DNA of 64,000 bases from Diorhabda sublineata (lineage: Eukaryota > Arthropoda > Insecta > Coleoptera > Chrysomelidae): positions 27,013,572 through 27,077,571 of the forward strand of contig NC_079485.1 in NCBI RefSeq assembly GCF_026230105.1, read 5' to 3'. The number at the start of each line of letters is the position of its first letter. Position 1 is the first letter of the stretch. Below the pieces are notes generated by a model. The model had not been told where the DNA came from. It did no database searches and saw nothing but the letters and a program-made list of their open reading frames with translations. Below are positions 10,266 through 22,369 of this stretch, piece by piece. Position numbers and translations under genes: made by a program.

Positions 10266-10415
10266 CTAACACTTTGCGCCCAATTCTCCGTTGTTATCTG
10301 CTGTTTCTTTGGCACATTGATCCACTTTTTTGTTCACCGGGATGCAGGTGTGCAATGGTATCCAAATAATTGATATGTTTGCCTTAGATTGGTGGATATA
10401 ATGGATGGATATAAA
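10266..10415 (-). pseudogene. LINE RNase H domain scrap
   Basis: On the minus strand this reads ISIIWIPLHTCIPVNKKVD and QCAKETADNN. That is the C-terminal motif of the RNase H domain of Jockey/I/R1-type LINEs (WIPSHxGIxGNExADxLAKEAA), with the aspartate in the KKVDQ position kept. No other RNase H motif is found beside it, so only about 40 codons survive. Confidence 0.7.
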
Positions 10416-10469
10416 AACTTTTATAGACATAAGAAATAATGAAAATTTTAAATAAAAAAACATTTCATT

Positions 10470-13400
10470 TAATCGTGGCCTTCCCGTTCGTACAGCGTAT
10501 AACCTACGAGAGCAGTTTGGAAAAGAGATTTTGTGATGAAAGAGTTATGTTAAGAATTTCCAATTTTGTTAAAATCGCCCATAAATATTCATTCGGAACC
10601 TTCACAACATACACGTTTGTCTCTATCATTTAGTTTGACATATCGACGGAAAAATTCACTTAGATTACGTTCGAAGATATCCAAACGTTTTTTTTTTAAT
10701 TTTTATTGCGAGCGAGCTTTTGATTAGCATCAAATAATCGTGACATCCCACCTTCCAAATAGATTTTTTACACAATTATTTCTTCTTCATTTTTACGACA
10801 TACTTTTCACTCACTTCGCTATCTACTTTCTGTTTTCAACTACAATTGATTTTTTAAGGGAAAAGCTAAATGTGATACACTGAAAATGGAGCATTGTTTT
10901 AATGTCAATAATGCTATAAAAGCATGTTTTTTTAATAACATCGTTTCACCACATCGCTAAGAAAAAAATAACACATTCTCAAGAGCTTTCATATTTTCTT
11001 CCAAGTTGTACGAAACCCTATCAGAAGGTGAAATAAACAGCATCTTGTTATAATTTCAAACAACGAAAGAAAGATCTCAAGGGTACAATTAAACCCAAAC
11101 CCTTTTTGTCAAGTAAGGACGAAACTATGCTCAATTTTCTTATGTCTACTTTGGTGAAGTAAAAAATACCAACTCAAAATAATTAACGATACAACTTCAT
11201 ATTTAATTATTTATTTTAATTCAATTAATTTGTATTGGGGTAGTATTGATTCCTTTTTTTGATTATTTATTGTTGTTATTTTTATTAGAAAAATAGCTAC
11301 TAAAAATATATATTTTTCAGTAACAACAGTTGCGTTTAATATTACGTCAACCTTGTATTTATTGTATTTGATGAAATAATTAGAAAAAAAATTTTTATAT
11401 AAACATTTTTGTTTAATTCTATTTGTAATCAAGTTGAGAGAAAGAGGGAGAGATTCAATGGGTATTTTTGGGTGGAATAAGGAAAATTTTTTATAGTAAA
11501 AAAGGTTTGTTGGATTTGGTTCTGATATAGGAGTTACTCCTCTGGGGTTATGGTAATTTGTTTAGATTGTGCTGTCTAGGCTAGGAAAATAAAGAAAAAA
11601 TGGTTACCAAGTGGTTCAAAGAAGACGAAAAGAGATTCAGCGTAAATACATACTGCTCTTTCCAATTTTGGGCATATATTTTGTAGTTTTCTTTATATTT
11701 TTTAATTTTCTTTATATTTTGTAGTTTTCTTTATATTCTGTTCTTTTTTATCTTTTTTTTTGTTTTTTTGAAAATTTTTGATTTTTTGTTTATTTTTATT
11801 CGGCTAAATGGTAATTGGGGGGCGGGCGGGTACAGCTGCGGCTGCATTATTCCCTATCGTGTCAACCTGTTCAGAATGTTGTCTGCAATCATTTAATATT
11901 TGAAAGGAATGGTGAAGAAACTTAATGGAACGTACTATTCATCAGCTGTGTTTCGCAAATCACTAATAAAATGGAAACAAGATTTCTGGAGCAAAATGCT
12001 GCTTGCCTTAATGAACTGTTTTCATTACTTAGTGTCTATTTGCCTGATAATAACTAAAAGAAGTAAAACAAAATTTGTTTAAGAACAGATTACAAAAGTA
12101 ATGAATACTACGCCTTCAGTATAAGAGAAGCTTGGAAGAATCGTGACAAAAATGTAAATAACGGTTTATACGCCAGATGAAGTATTGGCGCTCTTTGTTG
12201 AAGCAAAATTCACAAAAAGTCAGTACCAAAAAATAAGAATAGAAGTGTAATGAAAAACGCAGATATATATCCCAGTTATAACAATATTCGTGGCTAGGCA
12301 AGAAAGATAAAATCACTCTACAGTGCAGAACAATGGAAAAAGATAGATAGGAGCAAAACCAATTATTGGGACAACCTAAGGGTCTGAGATAGGCAAAGAC
12401 TCTTCTGAAAAACTATGACCAGAGTAGATCTGTTGAAAGTATCAATCAAGTAAGATAAATCTACGAATACTAACAGGATGTGAATCGATGTCATTACAAT
12501 GAAATGATGAAAGAATGTACAAGATCATGGCGGTGACTTTTGAGTTGAAATATTCCAAAGATGGCAGAAATACTTTGAAGTTTTTCGAATGGTTCATTTT
12601 TTCTTACATAATATTATTTTCATACGTTCTATTTTCTCCCCTCTTCCTTTAATTAGATTATGATTAGCAAAGCTGGGTATTATACAATCATCAGCTGCTA
12701 CCTGCGAAGATAAATCTTGTGTTGATCTCAATGACATTTTATTCGGATGCAGCAACCACCTTCATACAACAAAAAAAATTGTAACTTGTCACTTTTTAAA
12801 CAAAACTAGTCCCTACCTTTGAATCTCATACATTTTTTAAGCATAGATAACCGACGTACTTTAGATCTATTAGTAAATTTTATCAAGGATATTGAAATAA
12901 TATTTCCTTTCAAACGCACACACACATGATTATCAAAAACCATAAAAAATATCCTTAAATCTAGGTAATAGAATGGATTTTGAAAACAAATTTCCTCATT
13001 ATTTAGGCACTAGAATTCACAGGTGTATATTATGTTTAAATATTTGTTGTGTTTAAAATTAAAATATAATTGTTTTATTTAACTAATTAGTAATGAATTC
13101 GAACATATCTTTATATGTATATGTTGATGTTTATATGATGATTTAATTTTGATAGCATGTCTTAGATTAAGGCACAGAAACTTATAATAACCAGGAATAA
13201 CTTCCCGGTAATTATCATTAATTTTATCTAGGTTCACGTAGGTATTGATAATTTCATTGAATGTTTACCTATTTTTATATTTCTAATTAAAGATAAAGAA
13301 TTTTTGTGTTATGAGGTAGTGGGAATTTATGAAACAACAATCAGGATAGATCGGTAGCGCGGGGCTTGAAAAGAATACTGACAATAATCAAATGACATGG

Positions 13401-13850
13401 ATGTTCAAACATGAAAGATACTATGAAATGGTTGAACAAATACGGGATATAACAAAAACAATTCGACACGATTGCTTCACAGAAAATGTTGGAAAATAAT
13501 GGAACTGGAGAAATATATGTTGTTTTCTTAGTTATTTTTGTACGTAATGAGCTTCACTATTATTACTAGAAACTAAATCTGTCTTTTACTTAAATTATTA
13601 GTTATAAAAGTTGGATATACATAGCAAAAATATAGTACCAATAATTGGTCATGAGATCTGCCATTAAAAAGCAAATTCGAAAAAGTTTTACCACTTTTAA
13701 AAAGGTTATTGTATGTAAAATTTCAAGAAAAAGATTTCTCACAAGAAAGTTCACATTTAAAGACATTTATAATGGTAACGAGTTTATTGAAAACATGTTT
13801 GATAAATACTAAAATCCATCGCTTGATAATTTATTTCTTGAAAATAACTT
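10470..13850. other. long stretch without recognised genes
   Basis: A+T-rich sequence with long T runs. It contains the 19-bp tandem repeat at 11683-11739 and an isolated G run at 11817-11830 (GGGGGGCGGGCGGG). ORFs at 11211-11432, 11900-12082 and 12116-12316 show no motif I recognise. Segment 12300-12480 has a faint retroelement flavour but nothing firm. Confidence 0.45.
11683..11739. repeat. 19-bp tandem repeat, three units
   Basis: TTTTCTTTATATTTT with alternating GTAG/TTAA linkers starts at 11687, 11706 and 11725, a 19-bp period. Low-complexity pyrimidine-rich DNA. Confidence 0.8.
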
Positions 13851-13854
13851 AGGC

Positions 13855-14382
13855 GAATGAAGTGGTTTCAGATGTTTGTGTTTTGGATTGATTGCACTTT
13901 AATAGCGGAAATTGTGTTTGTTGACGTGTCCATTAAGATGAAAAGGAGCTTCATCCGAAAACAAGATGTTGGTAAACGTTGGAAATCATCTGGTTTACGA
14001 AGTTAAGTCTCTGACCAGCATCCTAAGGCATCAATTCTTGCACCAACTGAATTTTGTAATGATGCAGCCTCAAATCTTTATGTAAAATGTGAAATAATAA
14101 TGATTTATGCACGTTCAAAGCAACAGCACATTTCCGAATAGACGAGTCAAGCTCGTTACGAACAGATCGAGTAAAACTATCTATGTTTTCGACCGGATTT
14201 TGGATTGTCTAGTATTGATCTGGTCTCTTCAAAAATCTCGACCGATTCTTCATCGCACAATGCATGGATCGCTTCCGAGAAACGCTAAATTCCCAAAAGC
14301 CGGGCTATTTCCCGCGCCCCTGCGAATAACTGCGTTCACGCAATAAGCAATATAAAGGTGAACTTTCTTTTGACACCTTGTA
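13855..14382 (-). pseudogene. Tc-like DDE transposase relic, 5' half
   Basis: From right to left: a likely 5' terminus ACAAGGTGTCAAAAGAAAG at 14364-14382, then SEAIHALCDEESVEIFEET, RSVRNELDSSIRKCAVALNV, HKDLRLHHYKIQLVQELMP and finally ILFSDEAPFHLNGHVNKHNF near 13955-13890. These match insect Tc-like transposases with the pieces HEDLxxxPYKIQLVQEL and FSDEAHFHLNGxVNKQN. The aspartate of FSDEA is the first catalytic residue. Frames shift at least twice and a stop replaces the usual Trp after FRY. The second half of the gene is missing. A related element with both ends lies at 18821-19866. Confidence 0.78.
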
Positions 14383-14385
14383 TAT

Positions 14386-16902
14386 AAAATTATAGATATT
14401 AAGTGAGTTTTAATTATAAGTGAACAAATAGGAACAAAATATTTGATGTGGTTATATTAATAATATTACATCGCATATTCTATAAGGGAAAATGAGGCAC
14501 CCAGGTCTCTCAATAAAACCCGAGGGCAAATACGTAATCAGATGTGTGTGTGTCTGTATATATGTGCAGTTCAGGGTGTGAATTCAAAGTCTTCGCCAAC
14601 TTGGTAATAATACTGATTGTTATGGGGTTGTGGCAATAAAATACCGAGCTTTATATACGTTAATCATTGGCGACTGAAATTATTGCTACGAATATAATGT
14701 AAATATATGAATAGAGTACATATATACATTAAATTAATTAACCAAGAAATGTGGCGTTTCAATTTTATAATAAAATATTGGGGCGACCACGTCATGAGAC
14801 ACTGCATTTAAAATACAGGTAGACATTTCTCCGAACAAATTCCCTCAATAAAACGATAACCCATTCACACCTGACTTTGGAAACAACCAAAAACCTTCTA
14901 TCTCCTCTTTGTTCCATATTTGCACGAACCCAGGCGAGACATTTGGAATCGTGAAGATATTTATTATGTTTCGAGACCGCGAAGCTATCAGATCTCGAAT
15001 GCCGAGATCTCACCAAAGTTGTGCCGTTTCCAGAGACGCAGTTTATTTGTCTATATAGTAAGTTTAAGTTATTGAACTTTGTTTATTGTGTTATCTCTGC
15101 CTTACCCTCAAAACTAAGACTAGCTCCCATAGTATTGATTTGTTTGATTATATAATAACTACCAATAGATATAAATATTTTGTTGATTACTTCGTTTTTG
15201 AAATTGATAATTGGACGGATAATTAGTTCGAGAAATGTTTCCCTATCATAGTTCATAGTAACATTGTGGGCGGTCAAGGTGCCGTCGAGCACATAAGGCT
15301 TCAGACAGATCCGTGCTCCACTTGTTGTTACCAAATGCAGAAGCCGATCAGGCACTTTGGCTACAACCCTTTGATGACATTAGGCAATATGTAAGGCTTG
15401 CCCAAGTGTTTAAACAGCGCTCGTGTGAGTGCAGATGACGTGGTTTGAGGTTTTAGGCTATGCACTAATGACACTCCGAATCGTTCGTGATGTCCATGAT
15501 GTAGATATGGCGTCTTAGATGGCGTTCACCTATCATATTTTAAGTAAATCCCTTCTAGCTTCGCAGAAATTGCATTTAATGTTCATTTGGGCAACAGGAC
15601 GATTAGAAATGATTTTTGTCTGGTTGTATTTTATTTTCTCGATTTTCTGATATTCAACTGCAGTTGCTAGACCACGGGTAGGTTACTATAACGAATCACT
15701 GCTAGATCACCAACCGTTAGAACAGCTTAACAACCCAGAAACATTTATAAATCTAGGAATGTTATAATTGCAGGTTTCTTCATGTATTCCTGTAATTTAT
15801 ATCAATTCGAGAGCTCATTTTGGCGGATATTTTTCAACAATTGAAATATTATGTTTTGGGGAGAAGGGGCGTCAATCTTGAGACGCCCAGCATTAAATTA
15901 TGCAATGGTAAAATAACCAGACTATCTAAGTTGTCGTGTTGTATAAACAAATGTGGTTTATCATTTGCAGTTAACAAAATCATTTATATTTGTTTTAATG
16001 ACAACAATTATCTAACGAATTACAATAATTTATTGTAATATACTGGTCACATTTGTATCTAAAATAAAATTCGAAGTATAGCTATTAAATAAAGAAGCTG
16101 GCGGTATAGAATATTCCATTTTGATTTCATATATTTTGAGTTATACCCCTATCCATAAGAGCTTAACATTGTTTGAAACAATGCTGAAAGTTTTATTTCG
16201 ACGGCTTTTTCAGTACGAGTGACGCTTTCTCTTTTACAGCTTCATCAGATTTGAATATTGTTCCTTTCAATATAGATTTATCTATTGAAACAGATAAAAT
16301 CGCGTTGACCTGTAAATGAGATGCTGAAACCTCTTGGTAAAGCTAGCATCATCAGTGACTTTATTTAATAGCTACACCTCGTAGGTATATATAATAAAAA
16401 AAGGTCGGAGTTTCTATGAAAACTGTAATATCCAAAATTCGCTTTATATTATCTTTGTTGGATATACCCTGTAGATATTTTATTGATTTTTTATCTAGAA
16501 ATATCCTGAGAATTTAATATCCTTGTCTAGCCAGTATAACTTTTACCCAAAATCCAACAAATACCTAAAAAACATAAATATCATCCCTACAGAGCATACC
16601 AATGTCACGAGACAATCTCTAAATATACCCAATTTATGTTTTTAGTATCTTAGTCGAGTACAGTTTCGATATTAAAACAACATAGAACCGGCATTTTCAA
16701 GGATTAAAAAGGTCGACTTATCGACAACGCATTTATTGTGTAATATCGTAGAAGCGGCTATCCGCCTGATCGAGAACCAACATTTTCGTCTTGTTCGAAT
16801 GCAGCGTAGTCAGCAACCAACAACACACACCGAGGAGATATTGCTGTTGCCACGTTAACATTATTTCAGATCGTTTAATACATTCGTAAAAGTGATACAT
16901 TA

Positions 16903-16905
<3 letters not shown>
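14386..16905. other. no identified gene; two unassigned ORFs
   Basis: Minus-strand ORFs at 14792-15016 (74 aa) and 15083-15355 (90 aa) have coding-like composition but no motif I recognise. A small perfect hairpin (GGGCGTC/GACGCCC, loop of 8) lies near 15866-15887. TTGGGGCGACCACGTCATGA near 14778 is vaguely like a retrotransposon primer-binding junction, without supporting LTRs. Confidence 0.4.

Positions 16906-16908
<3 letters not shown>

Positions 16909-16978
<70 letters not shown>
16909..16978. repeat. (AT)n microsatellite
   Basis: About 70 bp of nearly pure AT dinucleotide repeat. Confidence 0.97.
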
Positions 16979-16979
<1 letters not shown>

Positions 16980-16980
<1 letters not shown>

Positions 16981-18820
16981 TCCTTGAGCTCCAAAAAACA
17001 AACCTATATCATTGTTGAAGTATGTACTATACGGTGAGACAGACGAAACAGATTTGTTACCAGATACCAGAAACGATGCTTAAATATTTCAAACAAATAA
17101 ATTTTGTATTTAATATTTCATTTAGATTGACAAATCAAAGATACTGCTTTTTCAAGAGCACAAAGTGATTTTTAAATATTACAAAGTAGGCGTAGATTTG
17201 TTGAAGAAATATAAGACGTAAAAAATATGAATATTTGATAATTATAAGAAATAGTAACATTTTTAGTAATATTTCATTTACAACTGAAAGAAAATCATCA
17301 ATATAAAAAAATTAGAAAATCAGAAATTTGTACTATTTATTATTGGTGTCATTGATTTTATGAAGGTACAAATTTTGAGTTTGGCAACACAGGTAATAGA
17401 ATGACAACAATACCGCAGCTACTGTTTTGGAATTATTTCTTTTAATATGGTGTTGCGTAGAAACCAAAAAAAATTCTAAAAACTAGACATTGTGAATACG
17501 TTTGAACCGCATGAAAGTTTGAAATATTACATTATTTTCTTTATTAAAATACGCCAAAATTTTCTTTAACCTTAATCTGATTCAATTTATATCAATAAAC
17601 CAAAAATTCATAAATTTAAACAAATAATTTAGTTTTCTCTTAGTATTAATCAAACCTAATGTCAATTGCAAATGACAAACTAAAAAAATTTAATTCTGAT
17701 TCTGATATTCAGAAATTTTTTGTTGTGATGTACCTCTACCTACTGGGTCAAAATGATTGAATGTGATTTGATAATTACATGAGGCAGTAACGTTAATTGA
17801 AAATGTTAAACGGTATAAAGAAATATAACAGAAATTTATATGAGTAAATATACACTTTTGAATCTGCGTTAATTTATTTTATTTTTCAATTTGAAAATTG
17901 AAATCGATTACTGAAAGCCTTTTCAATATTTAGTAACCAGTTAAAAATATGTGGGTTCTTTTTGGACAATCAACTATAGATTGATTCCGCTGTATTGGTC
18001 GCTTAGGTCCAATAAACATGGAGCAATTGAAAAGAAACTAAACTCAAAAGTGACTGAAGTCACGAACTTGTTTCCAACTGATTAGTGACATGTCTCTACA
18101 CACAGCAGACCGCAGAACGAAACCTCACTAACATCCCATAGTTAACAATAGTTAATGCATCTCCACTCTTGAATGTAAGGTTTAGCATCTTGAGCTTGCT
18201 TTTTAGATAAAAAAATAAGAAATATAGTTCCAAAATCCAAACATAAATGAATTAATAACAGTAATTTTAGTCGTGATCAGATTGAAGACAAAGTAACCTC
18301 CTTCCATTGAAACCTTTGAGAGGTGGGTGATCCAAGAGGGTGATTCAAGTCAGCGACTCAAGTGTGTATAGTGTATATCATTTTTGATAATATTTGTAAG
18401 AAGAAAACGCAAATTCGTTTTGAAGCTGTTCACAATATTATTTCATTTCAGCAGCAGTCATGGATTTCTAATTTAGAAGCTAACTGTGAAGTATTATAAC
18501 CCTCCAAAATTTTCGATTTTATACAGTGAAAAATAAGCAAAACAATCAACTTTACGACTTTTTTCGATTGTTTACAAACAAATACATTCATTGAATTTCA
18601 AGAAATCACTCCATTTTTAAGAAACACGTGTTTTATGACTCAATCTGCCGGGTGCATTCATTTATGAAATGTTGTGAACTTATTGAAAATATTTGGTAGA
18701 GTTTATTCAGCCACACCTGTCCTTTGGCACGTGGAAAGTGTGATATCACTTTATCTGTATTCGATTAATTTTAACTATTACTGTACGTTTTTTTTCTTGA
18801 TGAAAAAATGCTGGCAAATA
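16980..18820. other. no gene seen
   Basis: A+T-rich spacer. One short block at 17735-17760 resembles the piggyBac-like end at 54429 (see findings). No other structure was recognised. Confidence 0.45.
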
Positions 18821-19866
18821 TACAGGGTATCTCAAAAAAATCCAACTATTTCAAGAGTGATCAAGAAGCAAACAAGGGGCGGGGGAGTGGCGACGCGGGG
18901 GTCGTTCACTAGCGCATTCCTTGAATTTTTAGTGGCCATCATGCCGTACACGCGAGAGCAACGCCCGTTTTGCGTGCGCGCGTATTTCGAAAACAATCGA
19001 TCACTTATTCGACGTTTGTATCAATTACATTATCGACTGCGCATCATTGCGGAAGCTCCAAGCGATGCACCAATTTTGGCTTGGGTCCAGACATTCAATA
19101 CTATTGGAAAGACTATTGGCGAAATTCATCACGGCCGTCCAAGGACAGGAAGAACTCCTGGAAACCTACAGTCAGTAGCCAACAGCTTCGATTCAGCATT
19201 TGAAAGCGCGAGTCTCAACTGAGATTATCAAGACCGCATAATGCGATCTGATTCACACCTAAAGGACTATAACAACATGTACTTCAACGATGAGGCACAC
19301 TTTCATTTGGACGAATACGTAAATCGGCAAAATTGTTGTTTTTGGGGAGAAAAGAATCCACAAATCTCACATAAACGCCCGTTGCATAACCCAAAAGTTA
19401 CCGTATGGGTCGCTATGTCGGCGAACTGCATTATTGGGGCCTACTTTTATCAATAACAGAGGACCTGAATGAACTGTTACTTCTGCACCCTATGTCGACA
19501 TATTACGAATTTTTTTCGAGCCTCAATTGCAGCAATGTGAGCATTATAACCGGCGGAAATAGTATGGGGTCACCACTATCAACTCTTTAGCTGCGTTGCA
19601 AGAATTGTTCACGAAGAGGTGATTTGACAGATTTAAGAAACAATATTGAAGAAAAGATCAGGAGTATTCCTCGACTTTTTGAAAATGTACGCAAACGGTT
19701 TAAGGAGTGTCGTCAATGTGATGGCCGTCATTTAAACAATGTCGTATTTAAAAAGTTAAATATTGTTTCTTATCTTTGAATTGATACCAATAAATACATA
19801 TGAAAATAACTATAATGCATTTTTTTCCAACTATAATGTAGTTGGGTCGTTATGAGACCTCCTGTA
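18821..19866 (+). mobile_element. Tc-like DNA transposon with both ends
   Basis: The left end is TACAGGGTATCTCAAAAAAA followed by TCCAACTA; the right end, read inward on the minus strand, is TACAGGAGGTCTCATAACGA followed by CCCAACTA. About 21 of 28 positions agree, and the TA at each edge is the expected target dinucleotide. Total length is about 1045 bp, a little short for the family because of internal deletions in the transposase. The insert is more GC rich than its flanks near its 5' end. Confidence 0.85.
18941..19779 (+). pseudogene. Tc-like DDE transposase, frameshifted
   Basis: The natural start is ATG at 18941 (MPYTREQRPFCVRAYFENNR), followed by the helix-turn-helix region and the linker HGRPRTGRTPGNLQSVANSF. 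A stop follows at about 19220 after a deletion. In the next frame NMYFNDEAHFHLDEYVNRQN and CCFWGEKNPQISHKRPLHNP give the first catalytic aspartate and its surroundings, then VTVWVAMSANCIIGAYF. The segment carrying the second and third catalytic residues is lost or scrambled. A readable C-terminus ends near CDGRHLNNVVFKKLN with a stop at 19777-19779. The family is widespread in insects. The gene is inactive here. Confidence 0.85.
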
Positions 19867-20920
19867 CAATCGTATAAACGCTACAAGGTATGATAAAAGA
19901 ATATGGTGGATGGTCAGATTATTCAAAAAACTACATATACTACTAACATAATTTCATATGGAGATTTTTAAAATCAGTTTTTGAGCCCGAGCGATGGTTC
20001 GCGAGAAAATTGAATTTTCATGTAATTTTCCACTTTTCTTTGTTAAAGAAATTTGGCTATACGTCCAATTATTCAAAAAATAAGTGGACATGAATCATGA
20101 ACAAATTATAGTATACAGAAAATGGGGAACGGAAAGTTCAAATTCTGAAGCTAATTTGGGAAAATAAATGATCAAAGAATATGGTATCAAACTTCACTCT
20201 TCCTACTAGAAAATATATAAAAAAAAATCGAGGTAACCGGTATTATGTCAAAATATGAAATATTTTAATCCTATCGGCATCAAATTCTTAAACAACGTTT
20301 GCACCCACTTACTAATTATTATGTAACATAATATTTTGTGGTCGGTATCTGTTACATCGATTTTTTTGTCACATCTATTATAAATAGGATATCATAATGG
20401 ATATTGATTTTTTGCTATAGCTGATCTTCATTGGCACAGTGACGTAGACGTCGCGATTTTATTAAATACCATAATCGTTAATTGCAAGTTATATATATGG
20501 AAAAAAATTATTTTGTGGATCACTGAGGGTGATTTATATGATAGACAAAAATCGGGACATTCTAATAAGGAACTGGAAAATGATATTTAGGGGTGGGTGA
20601 ACCGTGTGGAAAAAATTCAATTTTATAGTGGTATGATGTAGTCTTATGAATTTAGAAACGAAACAGATTATATTAATCATCAACTAAAAGCTAATTTTAA
20701 CAAAAAATGTAAGCATTTTATGCGGGATCATAATATCCGCTATATATTCAGATGTTGGGATATATTCAGATTTGAATCTGTTTTTAGTAACGTTGAAGAC
20801 TATTAATTAGTGGATATAAAGGTTCCAAGAGAAATAAATAGAAACCTGAATATATTGAGTTAGTCTTAGAAAATAAGTATTGTGAAATAATAAAGGCTCG
20901 ATTAAACGAGTGTTATACAG
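19867..20920. other. no gene seen
   Basis: A+T-rich spacer with no recognised coding or terminal-repeat signature. Confidence 0.45.
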
Positions 20921-20921
20921 T

Positions 20922-21405
20922 GGTCACACTAGGGGGTGTTTACCAGCCGCTGGCAAAAATCGCTATCCGCCAGCGGATCAGAAGGGTTCGCATTATAAGT
21001 AAATCTTATACCCGCACCACTCTTCTGCGTCCTTTAGATATATCTGCGGATGAAGCATCACACAGGTAAGGATAATTTCGATATAAATCTAGAAATGTTA
21101 TAATGTTTTTACCAGACCACTTGTTATCTACCATATTGTAAATTGTTAATGTTAATGACAGAAAGTAGAAAATACAGTATTAAGAAAATAAATAACAAAA
21201 CTAAGAAGACTTATTTCACCATCCGCTTCTGCGGTATTAGGTATTCACATTAGTTAGTTGGCATCAGCCAGGATATCACGTGACTGCCAGCGAAGGGTAG
21301 ATAGTAACGGATTCAATTTTTGACTGCGGCTAGTGAATATTTACCTTCTTTATCAGACTAGGCTGGCCGCACACGGCCAATATTACCAGCGGTAAACCAG
21401 CTGCG
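20922..21405. repeat. GC-rich cluster of inverted repeats, possible MITE remnants
   Basis: A perfect 8-bp inverted pair CCGCTGGC/GCCAGCGG lies near 20948-20978. A second GC-rich block at about 21360-21405 (GGCTGGCCGCACACGGCCAA, then ATTACCAGCGGTAAACCAGC) shares TTACCAGC with the first and CCGCACACGG with the Harbinger end at 9267. Both stand out from the A+T-rich flanks. No protein is encoded. I cannot define a single element with two ends. Confidence 0.4.
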
Positions 21406-21870
21406 AGTTATTTGGAAAAGAAGTAGTTTTTAATGTCTATCTAGTGAGGTACGATGAGAAAGTTATTATGTAGCTGGCTCTGCATGTAAACCCGAAACAG
21501 AAAAGGCAAGAAAAGACATTGACGTTATTATAGAATGAAATGAAATTCCACGGGAGCTTTGGAGATATTTAATTAGCATCATAATTAGGTAACTTCAAAC
21601 CACAATATTTTGACTGGATACCATGTTTTAGAAAATTTTATTTCGGTTATTGAAAATTTACCGTTTAACGTTTTTTAACGTTTTCAGCAACAAATCGGCA
21701 CATCGTTTGCGAGACTGTAAAATTTAAACACAAGCCAACCAGAAACTACGTTGCACCAATCCCAATCGATTGTCATTGCATCGGGCGGGTCAAAGCCTCG
21801 AATGATTTATGACTTTTTTTACTTTTCTTATTTACGTTGCCTCCTACAAATAAAGATCCTGACGTGTAAA

Positions 21871-21900
21871 TACAGGGTGTTTTTGAAAAAGGTGATCCCG
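21871..21900 (+). repeat. isolated mariner/Tc-type terminal sequence
   Basis: TACAGGGTGTTTTTGAAAAA followed by GGTGATCCCG has the form of many insect mariner/Tc ends (TACAGGGTGTCCCAAAA). No partner end or transposase was found downstream, so it is probably a solitary end of a truncated or non-autonomous element. Confidence 0.4.
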
Positions 21901-22313
21901 TCTTTAGGATAGTTGGAAAAGTGAAAAATACTTGGGGTTTGCTCAGTAAACAAATTCAATTTTTTACAATTTTGAGGTAACTATGTATATACAAATCTGT
22001 TTTGGAAGCTGATACATCCAATGAATTTGTTATTATGTCTGACTCTCTTAAAGGGCGTTAGTTACGCGGTTCGTACCAAGTAGTATTGAACATAACTTTT
22101 TCAATATTAGATTTACTGATCAAAAATTTAAAATTAACTTACAACATCATTCAATTTTACACCAAAAATGTACTTTTGATAAAACTCGATACTGTGTACC
22201 GTTTTCGGAATATTTTCATTTGAAAATTACGCTTTCAAAAATAAAATTTCAATATAATGTTGCCAGTAGTTGCGACGAAATCGTAAAAAATGTGTATATA
22301 TATTTTTTTCTTA
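21901..22313. other. no gene seen
   Basis: A+T-rich spacer downstream of the solitary transposon end. Confidence 0.4.
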
Positions 22314-22368
22314 TTTAACCTAACTTAACCTAACCTAACCTAATCTAACCTTACCTAACCTAAGCTAA
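22314..22368. repeat. degenerate interstitial telomere-like repeat (CCTAA)n
   Basis: About nine to ten successive pentamers related to CCTAA (AACCTAACCTAACCTAATCT is the cleanest run), the complement of the insect telomere repeat TTAGG. Several units carry one substitution (CTTAA, TCTAA, CTTAC), so the tract is old. Confidence 0.85.
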
Positions 22369-22369
22369 C

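Noticed and set aside
14770..14800. Possible retrotransposon primer-binding junction (TTGGGGCGACCACG)
   Set aside because: No long terminal repeat pair and no gag/pol signature nearby.
15083..15355. 90-residue minus-strand ORF (LKPYVLDGTLTAHNVTMNYD region)
   Set aside because: It reads like protein, but I know no family for it and nothing around it supports a gene or an element. Left unassigned rather than named.
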